From contig CM060113.1 of NCBI GenBank assembly GCA_030522415.1, forward strand, positions 3,581,467 through 3,645,466: DNA of 64,000 bases, read 5' to 3'. Shown here piece by piece: positions 21,430 to 33,183 of the stretch. The stretch comes from Channallabes apus (Eukaryota > Chordata > Actinopteri > Siluriformes > Clariidae). Within the stretch, counting starts at the first letter, position 1. Each line of letters begins with the position of its first letter. Position numbers and translations under genes: made by a program. Under the pieces are notes generated by a model that was not told the origin of the DNA, made no database searches, and saw nothing but the letters and a program-made list of their open reading frames with translations.

Positions 21430-23592
21430 TATAGTACAGTACAGTATAGTATAGGTATAGTATAGCATAGTATAGTATAGCATAGCGTTGTATAGTATAG
21501 TATAGCGTTGTATATTACAGTATAGTATAGCATAGCGTTGTATAGTATAGTATAGTATAGCATAGTATAGCGTTGTATAGTATAGCATAGTATAGCGTTG
21601 TATATTACAGTATAGTATAGTACAGTATAGTATAGTATAGCATAGCGTTGTATAGTATAGCATAGTATAGCGTTGTATAGTATAGTATAGCGTTGTATAG
21701 TATAGTATAGTATAGTATAGTATAGTATAGTATAGCATTGTATAGTATAGCATAGTATAGCATTGTATAGTATAGTATAGCGTTGTATAGTATAGCATAG
21801 TATAGCGTTGTATAGTATAGTATAGTATAGCGTTGTATAGTATAGCATAGTATAGCGTTGTATAGTATAGTATAGTATAGTATAGCGTTGTATAGTATAG
21901 TATAGCATAGTGTTGTATAGTATAGTATAGTATAGCGTTGTATAGTATAGTATAGCGTTGTATAGTATAGCATAGTATAGCATTGTATAGCGTTGTATAG
22001 TATAGTATAGTATAGCATTGTATAGTATAGTATAGCGTTGTATAGTATAGCATAGAATAGCATTGTATAGTATAGTATACTATAGTATAGTATAGCGTTG
22101 TATAGTATAGCATAGTATAGCATTGTATAGCGTTGTATAGTATAGTATAGTATAGTATAGTATAGCATTGTATAGTATAGTATAGCGTTGTATTGTATAG
22201 CATAGAATAGCATTGTATAGTATAGTATAGTATAGTATAGCGTTGTATAGTATAGCATAGCATAGCATAGCATTGTATAGTATAGTATAGTATAGCGTTG
22301 TATAGTATAGTATAGCGTTGTATAGTATAGCATAGTATAGCGTTGTATAGTATAGTATAGCGTTGTAAAGTATAGTATAGGATAGCGTTGTATAGTATAG
22401 TATAGTATAGTATAGCATTGTATAGCATAGCGTTGTATAGTATAGTATAGGATAGCGTTGTATAGTATAGTATAGTATAGCATTGTATAGCATAGCGTTG
22501 TATAGTATAGTATAGTATAGCGTTGTATAGCATAGCGTTGTATAGTATAGCATAGTATAGCGTTGTATAGTATAGTATAGCGTTGTAAAGTATAGTATAG
22601 GATAGCGTTGTATAGTATAGTATAGTATAGTATAGCATTGTATAGCATAGCGTTGTATAGTATAGTATAGTATAGGATAGCGTTGTATAGTATAGTATAG
22701 TATAGCATTGTATAGCATAGCGTTGTATAGTATAGTATAGTATAGCGTTGTATAGTATAGCGTTGTATAGTATAGCATTGTATAGCATAGCGTTGTATAG
22801 TATAGTATAGTATAGCGTTGTGTAGTATAGTATAGCGTTGTATAGTATAGCGTTGTATAGTATAGTATAGGATAGCGTTGTATAGTATAGCGTTGTATAG
22901 TATAGCATTGTATAGCATAGCATTGTATAGTATAGTATAGGATAGCGTTGTATAGTATAGCGTTGTATAGTATAGTATAGTATAGCGTTGTATAGTATAG
23001 TATAGCATTGTATAGCATAGCGTTGTATAGTATAGTATAGGATAGCGTTGTATAGTATAGCGTTGTATAGTATAGTATAGTATAGTATAGCATAGCGTTG
23101 TATAGTATAGTATAGTATAGTATAGTATAGTATAGTATAGCGTTGTGTAGTATAGTATAGCGTTGTATAGTATAGTATAGTATAGCATTGTATAGCATAG
23201 CATTGTATAGTATAGTATAGGATAGCGTTGTATAGTATAGCGTTGTATAGTATAGCATTGTATAGCATAGCGTTGTATAGTATAGTATAGGATAGCGTTG
23301 TATAGTATAGTATAGTATAGCGTTGTATAGTATAGCATTGTATAGCATAGCGTTGTATAGTATAGTATAGGATAGCATTGTATAGTATAGTATAGTATAG
23401 CGTTGTATAGTATAGCGTTGTATAGTATAGTATAGGATAGCGTTGTATAGTATAGCGTTGTATAGTATAGCATTGTATAGCATAGCGTTGTATAGTATAG
23501 TATAGGATAGCGTTGTATAGTATAGCGTTGTATAGTATAGTATAGTATAGCATAGCGTTGTATAGTATAGTATAGTATAGCGTTGTGTAGTA
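21430..23592. repeat. Pentamer satellite array 1 (TATAG units)
   Basis: About 2.16 kb built almost only from five-base units: TATAG plus the variants CGTTG, CATTG, CATAG and GATAG, usually as TATAG-CGTTG pairs separated by one or more TATAG. The array has two domains. In 21430-22370 GATAG is absent; from 22381 onward tataggatagcgttg blocks recur, along with the compound tatagcattgtatagcatag. This suggests higher-order repeats spread by unequal exchange. The minus strand is open in all three frames because CTATA repeats cannot form a stop, so long Tyr/Leu/Ile-rich open frames here are artefacts, not genes. Confidence 0.95.
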
Positions 23593-23885
23593 TAACTGTA
23601 AAGTGTAGTATTGAATAATGAAGTATTATATACTGCAGTTCAAAATGTAGGTTATAGTACAGTGTAGTTTATAAACAGAGCATGTTTAAATATAGTGCAC
23701 ATTTAGTGTGTAATATAGAGTACAGTGGAGTAAAGTGTATAAAGCAGGTTATATTATATTAGAGTTTTCTGCACAATGTACAGTCTACAGTGCTATTATC
23801 TTATCTTATTACCTATATATTGAATAAGATACGGTCTTATGTGCTGTACTCAGTTGCGGCCAGCTTCATATTTCTGCATATGTGT
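23593..23885. repeat. 293-bp flank, copy 1 of a duplicated segment
   Basis: Begins taactgtaaagtgtagtatt and ends catatgtgt. It matches 24917-25209 over its full length with only two differences noticed by eye (g/t at the ninth position of gtaaagtg, and actgc/agtgc). It separates array 1 from array 2. No coding content. Confidence 0.93.
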
Positions 23886-24916
23886 ATAGTATAGTATAGC
23901 ATTGTATAGCATAGCGTTGTATAGTATAGGATAGGATAGCGTTGTATAGTATAGCGTTGTATAGTATAGTATAGGATAGCGTTGTATAGTATAGTATAGT
24001 ATAGCATTGTATAGCATAGCGTTGTATAGTATAGTATAGTATAGTATAGTATAGCGTTGTATAGTATAGCATTGTATAGCATAGCGTTGTATAGTATAGT
24101 ATAGTATAGCGTTGTGTAGTATAGTATAGCGTTGTATAGTATAGCGTTGTATAGTATAGTATAGGATAGCGTTGTATAGTATAGCGTTGTATAGTATAGC
24201 ATTGTATAGCATAGCGTTGTATAGTATAGTATAGGATAGCGTTGTATAGTATAGCGTTGTATAGTATAGTATAGTATAGCGTTGTATAGTATAGTATAGT
24301 ATAGCATTGTATAGCATAGCGTTGTATAGTATAGTATAGGATAGCGTTGTATAGTATAGCGTTGTATAGTATAGTATAGTATAGTATAGCGTTGTATAGT
24401 ATAGTATAGTATAGTATAGTATAGCGTTGTGTAGTATAGTATAGCGTTGTATAGTATAGTATAGTATAGTATAGCATTGTATAGCATAGCATTGTATAGT
24501 ATAGTATAGGATAGCGTTGTATAGTATAGCGTTGTATAGTATAGCATTGTATAGCATAGCGTTGTATAGTATAGTATAGGATAGCGTTGTATAGTATAGT
24601 ATAGTATAGCGTTGTATAGTATAGCGTTGTATAGTATAGTATAGGATAGCGTTGTATAGTATAGCGTTGTATAGTATAGCATTGTATAGCATAGCGTTGT
24701 ATAGTATAGTATAGGATAGCGTTGTATAGTATAGTATAGTATAGCGTTGTATAGTATAGCGTTGTATAGTATAGTATAGGATAGCGTTGTATAGTATAGC
24801 GTTGTATAGTATAGCATTGTATAGCATAGCGTTGTATAGTATAGTATAGGATAGCGTTGTATAGTATAGCGTTGTATAGTATAGTATAGTATAGTATAGT
24901 ATAGCGTTGTGTAGTA
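23886..24916. repeat. Pentamer satellite array 2 (TATAG units)
   Basis: About 1.03 kb of the same units as array 1, including GATAG-containing blocks throughout, and ending with the same cgttgtgtagtataactg junction. Its composition matches the distal GATAG-bearing domain of array 1, not the proximal domain. It was therefore probably copied together with the 293-bp flank as one block. Confidence 0.95.
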
Positions 24917-25209
24917 TAACTGTAAAGTGGAGTATTGAATAATGAAGTATTATATAGTGCAGTTCAAAATGTAGGTTATAGTACAGTGTAGTTTATAAAC
25001 AGAGCATGTTTAAATATAGTGCACATTTAGTGTGTAATATAGAGTACAGTGGAGTAAAGTGTATAAAGCAGGTTATATTATATTAGAGTTTTCTGCACAA
25101 TGTACAGTCTACAGTGCTATTATCTTATCTTATTACCTATATATTGAATAAGATACGGTCTTATGTGCTGTACTCAGTTGCGGCCAGCTTCATATTTCTG
25201 CATATGTGT
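24917..25209. repeat. 293-bp flank, copy 2 of a duplicated segment
   Basis: Near-identical to 23593-23885. After catatgtgt the sequence leaves the repeat (ctggtgtctgtgtgcacg), whereas copy 1 runs straight into TATAG units. This defines the duplication breakpoint at GTGT. Confidence 0.93.
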
Positions 25210-25651
25210 CTGGTGTCTGTGTGCACGTCAGGATGTGGCCCATGGACATTCACACGTGATGACGTGCACATAAGATGAGTGTGTTTCCACACCAGAAGGT
25301 ACTGCGACAGTGAAGAAGGACCAAAAATAATACGAGTTCTGTGTTCCACTGTGTGAATAAAAAATAGAACACACACACACACACACACACATACATAATG
25401 TTCCTGTAAAAAGTTATTTTTTTTAAAAAGAAAAGAAAAATCACGGGATTAATTATAAACCGAGTGAATTCACACTGAAAGCGTTTCTGAAGTGTTTTTA
25501 ACTCGTCTGCACTCAGCAGTCTGAGCGGCTTTAAATCCACAATTCTATCAATCAATCACTGAAAGACAGATGCTTCAGAGTTTGTTATTACTGTTATTAT
25601 TTTTAGTTGCTGTGGTTTACATCACCTGCACTGTGTGTTGAGAAGAAAGCA

Positions 25652-25697
<46 letters not shown>

Positions 25698-26674
25698 AAA
25701 CTGGTAATTCCACTGAACTAGTGCTGTTTTATAGCCTTGCAGTTTATCTAATATATTACTATTAATACAATATTATGAGTGTAATTTTCCCTAAATACAT
25801 CCACTATACAGTAATGCGATCATAGCGCTGTGTGGGAAGCAAACATGCACCTCGCTCGTGTTCATTTATACGCAGTGTTCCGTGTGAGGGTTTTAATATA
25901 GAGGATTAGTGTTTATTAAAGACACCGGTCTGAGAAAAGAACCGCGTTAAATTCAGCGTTTTAACAAGTTTAAACATACAGCAGAGTTCAGAGTCATCTA
26001 CACAAGACAGAACATTTCAAATGCAAAAAAAAAAAAGGGAAATTATACTATTTACACTATATTGTTTTCCCTTGCATTGCACAGTAGTCATCAGATTTAA
26101 ACAATGAATGCGTTCGTTAGAATTTAATTAAACACAATGAACACATTTTGTAGTGTCTCATTAAAACACACAGCTTTGATGAGACACGTCGTGTGTAGTT
26201 CGCTCGTAGGAGGACTGCCTGCTAGCATCTGTTTGTGTTACCCATGATCCACCACTCTGTGTTTCAATAAAAAATAAAACTATTCGCTAAGGCACGAAGT
26301 GTAAATCAACCTCGGTTTGAAAAGCGTTCAAGTCAAACTGAGACTTTTGAGAGATACAACAAACTTGAGATGGAAAATGCCTGAAACATTAAAATGTACT
26401 GAATAATATTTTGTATTTCTCAATATACAGTAACAATATTTACGTATTTTATACTACTACTACTACTACTACTAATAATAATAATAATAAAAAACAATTC
26501 TAATGTTTAAAGTCTGATTGTGCAAAAAAAAAATCATTCACATTCACACTTGACCAAAAACACATTTTCTGATTTTTTATTTTAACACTCGTTTATTATC
26601 ACACTGCGTTATTCTCTCTCATTCATACACACAATTTCTTCACACACCTCACACCTCGGAAATTCCTCTCACTA

Positions 26675-26676
<2 letters not shown>
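25210..26676. other. Anonymous DNA with CA, GA and ACT/AAT tracts
   Basis: Microsatellites: (CA)n 25369-25392, (GA)n 25658-25694, and ACT/AAT triplets at about 26452-26489. No mobile element end or exon recognised. Confidence 0.5.

Positions 26677-26716
<40 letters not shown>
26677..26716 (+). repeat. (TG)n microsatellite
   Basis: A perfect 40-base TG run. Confidence 0.95.
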
Positions 26717-26717
<1 letters not shown>

Positions 26718-26954
26718 ATGACTCACTCCATATGAACACCATATGCATGTCCTAGTAGCCGGTTTCCTGAGAAAACATTACCATGCCAAATTGTCCAGCC
26801 ATGTATTCGTGTATATGAGGTTAACACTTGCAATTTGTTGCATCAGTGTGTGTATGTCAGGTGTGCAGGTATCAGCTGGCATTACAAACATTAGTGGTTG
26901 CGATGGGGTGGGACTGGGAAGATAGTCTGTCCCTCTGGGCATCATTACCCTGAT

Positions 26955-28215
26955 GCTAACTCAGCCAACAGGAATCTCCCATCTAGCCTGCAGCAACCAG
27001 AAACAGCTTTAGCAGACCTCCAACAAACCTCCAAAAACCTTCTGAAAACTTCTGGCAAACCTTCAGCAAGCATGTAGGGAAGCATTATCTTTTTTTTTCT
27101 TCTTGGTTTTTTTTTTTGGAACTTCAATGTACAGTGCTCTACTAACCCCTTAACTTAAAAAAGGAAAAAAACTTTTAAAAACTTTCCCACCATCAAGCCA
27201 CTTAGCTTTCAGCCTCTAGTAAATCTTAAGAAAGACTGAGAAACCTTTTTGAAACCTCTATCAGACTTTAGTAGTCACCTTAGACCTTTAGCAAACCTCC
27301 CACTTGCCAGGAACCCTATTATTGCTAGCAAACCTTTAATACATTTAAGCCAAACTTCAGAAAGTGGAAGAAAACCTTTACACAGCCCTCAACAAATATT
27401 TAACACTCACTGTGGACCTTCAGCAAACCCTCACCCACTTCTAGGAACCTCAGTTATCTCCAGTAGACCTCCAGTAGACCTCTATAAGTCACTTTTTATC
27501 TCCAGTAAAGTTTCACCAACTTCCATAAGCCTAGTAAATTATGTAACTTTGCCACTGTCACATCACGCCTATTTGATACCTAACCCCACTTATTGAGAAC
27601 TCCTCCCTGTCAAACCTTTGCATACGTCTCTAGATGGCATTGTACACTGATGTTATCTTGAACCAATTACCCAACTATCTCCAGTCTGCCATTGGTAAAC
27701 CTTTAGAAAAGATTCTGAAACATTTTTTGCAACCTTTAGAAACCTTGATGGAAAGTTTGCACCAACTAATACCAATTAACACCTACTATCTTCACATATC
27801 TCCAGAAACTTGGAGAAAGCCTCCAGCATGCCATTGTTAAGCTCTAGAAAATATTATGAAATATTTTATGTAACCTTCAAAAGCCTTTAACAGTCATGAT
27901 GGAAAGTTTATGACAACAAACACCAACTATCTTCACATATCTCCAGAAACTTGGAGAAAGCCTTGGTGGATCCTTTATCTGCCTCCAGGAGCCATTATAT
28001 ACCTTCAAAAAATTTTATTTCACTTGCCTAAATCCCCAACTATCTTCAAGAAATCTCCCCATAATGACTTTAAATCATCTCCATAACCTGGGTTAGGATT
28101 ACCAGTCCCTTACCGACATATTATTTCTAGTAAACATCTAATGAACCTTGAGAGAACCTCCATCCAACTTCACTAAACTGCCACCAGCCTCTAGCAAACT
28201 TCCAGCACAGCGCGG
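26955..28215 (+). repeat. G-poor degenerate repeat field
   Basis: For about 1.26 kb the plus strand is built from loose variants of aaacctccagNaaacctt (for example acctccaacaaacctcc, tctccagtagacctcc). Guanine is scarce on this strand. It looks like an ancient minisatellite whose units have drifted. Within it lies a clearer tandem duplication at 27688-27975. Open frames here carry no recognised domain. Confidence 0.65.
27688..27975 (+). repeat. Tandem duplication, period about 142-151 bp
   Basis: The 37-base run that starts ctatcttcacatatctccag and ends gagaaagcct occurs at 27786 and again at 27927. Companion words also repeat: gatggaaagttt (27747, 27898), gccattggtaaacc / gccattgttaagct (27687, 27829), and gaaacattttttgcaacc / gaaatattttatgtaacc. 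The two units differ by substitutions and a roughly 10-base length change. Confidence 0.88.
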
Positions 28216-29080
28216 CAGGATGCTCTGACGCACATGTAGGTGTTTAAAGACGTGATAGATCGCTGTCTGTGTTGTTACATTTCAGTGACTCAAAGGCAGA
28301 TGCCTGATGTCCATCACTGCCTCCTACTCACAGATCTCCGAGCATAAATCACCACCGACTCGTGATCATCACGAAAAAGATGTTTAGATCTCTTAAACAA
28401 CCTGTATCATTTGTGTGCAGTGCGAGTGAGAGTAGATGCACGGCACCAGGCTCACAAATTGGACCCTGGATGTCAAGACAGAGAAGAAAACAGACATTTT
28501 CAGGTTCTTGAACAGACTATAAGATGCTGCTGCCTGACAATTTCTCACTTTAATAAGTGCTAGGCTGCAGGAGTACTGCCAGGACGGAACGCCGGCTTGG
28601 TAAAGACTATATTCCAGACATTTTAAACACATAATGTACAAACTGCATTATCTAAATCAAATCAAATCGATACGCTTCACTGTCCATGAAAGCTCCTGTA
28701 CAACATCTGAGCTCGTGTGAGGTGTGTTTGGCTCTCAGCTGTGTGTATGAGGCAGCATTACAGAGAGGTGATTAGGCAGTGGGATGAATGGAAATGAATC
28801 TTCTTAATGAAGCAGACTCAGCAGCGCAATAACAATTAACGCTTCTTCTTAATGCTTCTTGCTGCATCACATCACAGACTAACATACACACACACAGGGA
28901 AAGCGCTATTCCCCCTATTCTTCATACAGGACCTCACAGAGCGTAACGATTGGCTGGTGTCCCGGTGATTGACAGGTAGTTATGAGTATAACCCAATTAA
29001 CCCAAAGTTTCAGTCTCCTGATGAAAGAGTTTTTGTTTGTTTGTTGCATTACTCATAATGTTTCTTTCATATATCATCTT
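28216..29080. other. Nothing firm recognised
   Basis: Anonymous sequence. A weak exon-like segment (28421-28502) lies between a ttgtgtgcag acceptor and a cag/gttctt donor on the plus strand, but nothing supports it further. Confidence 0.35.
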
Positions 29081-29370
29081 TGGCAAAAGTCTTGGCACCC
29101 CTCATTTCTACATAGTGTAGATTAAAAGAAAGAAATTGGAGGAAATGTTTCACTATGACAAATGCAAAGTGTGAAAAAATGAATGTGTTGAGAATTTAGT
29201 TGTTTATGTTTTATGAATTTTGTTGTTACCTGAGCAACAACCTCATTTCCTCTCTCAATTATTCCAACCAGTCAGCACTTGGAATCACCCCGACCTGATC
29301 TTCTTTGTTCATGTCTTAAGGGAGATGGTGTTGTTAGTCTTTCAGAACAACCGATCTGCACGACAACTTA
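29081..29370. other. Possible old transposon end
   Basis: Starts with gcaaaagtcttggcacccct, a wording like the ends of several fish Tc1-type elements, and continues without recognisable transposase text. No partner inverted repeat found. Confidence 0.3.
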
Positions 29371-29730
29371 GCCCAGGTTTTATGCCAGATGACACAACAC
29401 TTAGGGCTCAGTGGTTAAGGCATTGGACTACAGTTTGGAAGGTCCCAGGTTCAAATCCCACGACTACCAAGTTGTCCCTGTTGGTCCCTTGAGCAAGGCC
29501 CTTCACCTTAAAACTGCTCAGGTGTATAATGAGATAAAAATGTATGTCGCTCTGCATAAGCGCGTCTGTCTGAATGCCTAAATGTGAATATAAATGTAAC
29601 ACTCCCAATTTAATTAGGCTTGGGACCGGCACTGCATCCCCGTGGCTGGGGCTTCGGCTGGGAATCAAATCCTGGCCTTCCACATGGTACAGAAGGCGAG
29701 AAACCTACTGTACCACTGAGTCACTGATGG
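29371..29730 (-). mobile_element. SINE family C, split by a SINE family B insertion
   Basis: On the minus strand the two outer pieces (29603-29730 then 29371-29400) join to give ggatttgattcccagc, tgccggtcccaagcctaatt, gggagtgttgtgtcatctgg and cataaaacctgggc. The same 3' words occur in the copy at 46618-46790. The break falls inside the gttgtgtc segment, where a family B SINE has inserted. Confidence 0.75.
29401..29602 (+). mobile_element. SINE family B (tRNA-headed), nearly full length
   Basis: Head gggctcagtggttaaggcat and B-box ggttcaaatcccacgac are strongly tRNA-like. The body contains ccttgagcaaggcccttcac and gtcgctctgcataagcgcgt, and the tail is aatgtgaatataaatgtaa. The pentamer aacac precedes the head (29396-29400) and follows the tail (29598-29602) as a short target duplication. 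Inserted inside the family C copy. Confidence 0.82.
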
Positions 29731-30728
29731 CCTTCTTAAGGTAGATGTTAACGAAGCAAAAAAAGCATTCCTCTGAAACTCCTCAGGTACAGGAACTGGA
29801 CTGAAAAATATGAGAGGCAAAAACCTGCCAAAAGTCCTTCAGGAAACCTGGAAAGAAAATGCAAGAAAGTCTGTCTCTCCGGATGTAAAATATGAAGTAA
29901 GGAGAGGTAGTCGTTCTCATTGCTTGTCCTTGGCTACAGCTTTTCCCTTGTTCATGACCACTTTCCTCCTGCTCGCATAAAGCAGGTGCCCAGTTATACA
30001 ACATTTGCTCTCATGGTAGTGAATAAGTAATTATACCCACAGAGTGACCCACACTTAATTACGTAACTTCCCCTGACGCGTGTGCATCTGAAAAACCCGC
30101 ACGAGTACACGCTAAGCGTCTCCTCGCTCCGTCCTTCAGTGTGTAGGAGTGTGTTTCGACTCGCTCAGTTCCTCTGTTGGCAGCTTCAGCGCACACCTGA
30201 GAATCAAAATGGCTGCGCAGTCACAACAGTAACTGCGCGAGAGTGTTATTGTAGCTGTAGGTCTGTTTGGCATCTGTTACACCAAATTACATCAGCAATA
30301 CGGAACCATTACCTGAGCTCCTACCACCCATAACAACAGCCAGCAGGGACGTGCGGTGTGTTTGTGGCATGTGTGCGAGCGCGCGCGTGTGTGTGTGTGT
30401 GTGTGTGTAAATGTGTGTCATCCCCAGACACTTGCCATTCTGGCTCACAGCTCTTTGCAGTCCCACGCAGCAGAACAAGAGGAGGCATTTGCAGTGTGTA
30501 GGGGAGTGTTAGGTTGCGCCACACGCCCAAACACACCACATCAACTGTGAAAGGCTTTACATAAGTGTTTAGACATTAGCATTTTGCTGACATGCTATTA
30601 CCACCAGCGGTACACCGCTATATAGCATAGGGGCTTTATTTCCCGAGGATTTATCACGCCCGAGATGATCGCCTGCCCTTCCGTCCTCTATAAACGTGCC
30701 TTAGATTTAAGAGCTCTCTAATTTACGT
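29731..30728. other. Anonymous DNA with a (TG)n tract
   Basis: A (GC/TG)n microsatellite lies at 30378-30408. No gene or mobile element supported. Confidence 0.45.
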
Positions 30729-31345
30729 ACACGTTATTAAAAACACTTGTACACCTGTAATTATCCAATCAGGCGATCGTCTAGATGGTGTAAGCAGGAC
30801 GAAGCAATTAATAAAACCATGCAGATGCAGGTCAAGAGCTTCGGTTCACATTAAACATCAGGAAACGTGACCTCAGTGACTTTGATTGCGGCATGGTTGT
30901 TGATCCCCTGGGATTTTCACACACAGCGGCGGAGCAGCTGGTGAGGTTTATAGCAGCGAAAGCGCAGCACAGGTGTCTGTTATTGCTCTATCGGGCTGTG
31001 TATGTTCTGTTTGATCCATTTCATATGTTGGTCAGGGTCAGGTGCTTAATTCTCAGCTTCTCCTCATGAATAAGAACATCAAAAGACTCCAAAATCAGAC
31101 AAAACCTGAGCGCGGTGCCAGCTTCTTCTTGGCTCTGGTCTCTAGACAGAATGGTGTGAAAAACATAAAACATTCAGAAAGTTTCTGTGTCAGAAGGTTC
31201 TGAGTCTGGTTCAGGAGAGAGATCAGTGGAGAGCAATCAGAACAACCTGGTTTGTGCTTACAGGAGGTCAACCAGTCTTTCCAACCGCGATGAGCATGAA
31301 AGCAACTCAGGAACCCGAGGCTACACCGGACACAAGCCAACCTGA
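30729..31345 (+). pseudogene. Split Tc1 transposon remnant (5' part)
   Basis: 30729-30935 matches the start of a fish Tc1 family: acacttgtacacctgtaatt near the end, catgcagatgcaggtcaaga, then coding text giving DLSDFDCGMVV and LGFSHTA of the N-terminal helix-turn-helix. The match resumes at 31140-31345 (agaatggtgtgaaaaacata, caaccgcgatgagcatgaaa), corresponding to the end of the DNA-binding half. The 200 bases between do not match and look like unrelated DNA. No catalytic region remains. Confidence 0.7.
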
Positions 31346-32442
31346 ACACTTTCTCTCTTTCTTTCTTTCTTTCTTTCTTTCTTTTGTTCTTTCATTCTTA
31401 CATTACACATTGTCTTTTTCTATGGAAGCATATTGGCATCATAAGAAGAGTCTTTGAAAAACATTTTTAAATTAAACCGCTACTAAGTAGATTAAATTTC
31501 AAAATGTGTGTGTGTTCTTTAAAGGCTGATTATACTTCTATAGTTTTCTAGACATTAGTTATATTAAAACGCATGAGTTTTCATTCGAAAGTAAAGGAGA
31601 AAAAAATCTGAGATTAAGTTTATTTAATGCTGATTCTTTTGAAAGTCTTTTTTTTTTCTTTCCCAAAATTGACTTTCTTAAATTCCTGTACAGTTTAGGT
31701 GACTGTTGCATAATGCAGCTAATTTTATATCATAGGTGTTCATGTGAGTTATTTATTTATTTATTTATAAAGGATCATTAATATTAACTTCCAGCAATTT
31801 TTTTCTAAGATTACCACTTTCAAATTCCACTCTAGAAATAAAATTGAAAAAAATAAAATAAAATAGAAAATGTAAAAAAAAAAAAAAAAACTAATTTAAG
31901 CTAAGAAAGTCATTTCACAACTTAAATACACAAAAGTATAACAAGTACAATAAAAAAATGACATGCTGTTCTTAAGTATTAAAAAAATGTAAATAAATAA
32001 ATAATACAAAAATATTTTTTATAATAATAATAATAATAATAAAAATAAAGAAAAACAGACCACCTCATGGTTAATTAATTAACCTTTTAGTTGTAACTAT
32101 CAATCCCATGTCACTGCGCCACTCTGATGTTGATTATTTTCCCATAGCACCGTGACCCAGAAGTGATGAAGTGCTTCCTGACAGCATCGTCACATGACTC
32201 GGTATGAACATAACTGCAAACACAAACATATGCATCATATGTTACAGGTCAGGTTACATGTTACATTATTAGATGTCCGCTGACTGTTAATCCTGACACT
32301 CGACTGTAAATCTGCCATGTTTATATGAATTTGAAAATGCAGGCGTATAACCGATTGTTATGATGACATAAATCATAGCATGGCGAGAGCGTGAGGAACG
32401 GCCTGTAGGCGGGCGAATTTCCGGAGAGATGCAGACATATGC

Positions 32443-32481
<39 letters not shown>

Positions 32482-32761
32482 AGCCTGAGAATCTGTAATA
32501 CATGAAATGTTCAGATTTTTTCCCCCTCTCCCTCTTATGTTCATATTTAAGCATCACGCTACATGCATTAGCATTTTGCTGATGTAAGTGGCACTGTGTC
32601 ACATGACCGTGTGTAGGCTTCCTGCAGCGAGCCGAGGATTTATTATATACATCAATCCTTCGACTTTTAGTCTTTAGAGACTTTATTTACTAAAAACACT
32701 ATTTTATATATAAACACAATAAACACTGTAGATATACTGTACATACATTAGTGTTACTGTG

Positions 32762-32830
<69 letters not shown>

Positions 32831-33136
32831 GAAAAGAAAAAAATAGAAAAGCAGATAGATGGACAGAGATCATATATACAGTATATATATATACATTATA
32901 TGATGATATTTCACATAACACAAATTACCACATAATCTTACTACAAGCTGAGCTGAGTTGATATTTCAGTAGCTTTGTTTACATTGGAATTAATGAAGCA
33001 GAAGCTCAGTGTTCATGTTACTGTACACATCAGAGAGAGAGAAAGAGAGAGCTTTAATAATTCTGCTATAATCTTTAATCATATGTCATAAACACCACAG
33101 TGCTGCTGAATTCTGATTGGTCAGAAGGTGTGATGT
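31346..33136. other. AT-rich DNA with many simple repeats
   Basis: Contains (CTTT)n 31355-31385, an A run near 31876-31890, AAT triplets near 32022-32045, (GA)n 32446-32477 and a long (TA)n at 32764-32827. No exon or transposon recognised. The words gaattctgattggtcagaag at 33109 also occur widely in fish repeats. Confidence 0.5.
32764..32827 (+). repeat. (TA)n microsatellite
   Basis: A perfect TA run of about 64 bases, the longest in the window and a likely length-variable site. Confidence 0.95.
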
Positions 33137-33141
33137 AGCAG

Positions 33142-33182
<41 letters not shown>
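33142..33182 (+). repeat. (ATT)n microsatellite
   Basis: About thirteen perfect ATT units. Confidence 0.93.

Positions 33183-33183
<1 letters not shown>

Noticed and set aside
21397..23553. Minus-strand open frame of 718 codons, with overlapping frames of 622, 467 and 222 codons
   Set aside because: Pure consequence of CTATA repeats, which cannot form a stop codon in any frame; all three frames are open and give the same low-complexity Tyr/Leu/Ile text.
23837..24827. Minus-strand open frames of 325 and 326 codons
   Set aside because: Same satellite artefact in array 2.
21430..24916. CRISPR-like array
   Set aside because: Units are five bases with no unique spacers; this is a eukaryotic satellite.
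28421..28502. Possible exon on the plus strand
   Set aside because: The donor (gttctt) is weak, the acceptor tract is poor in pyrimidines, and the peptide matches nothing I know.
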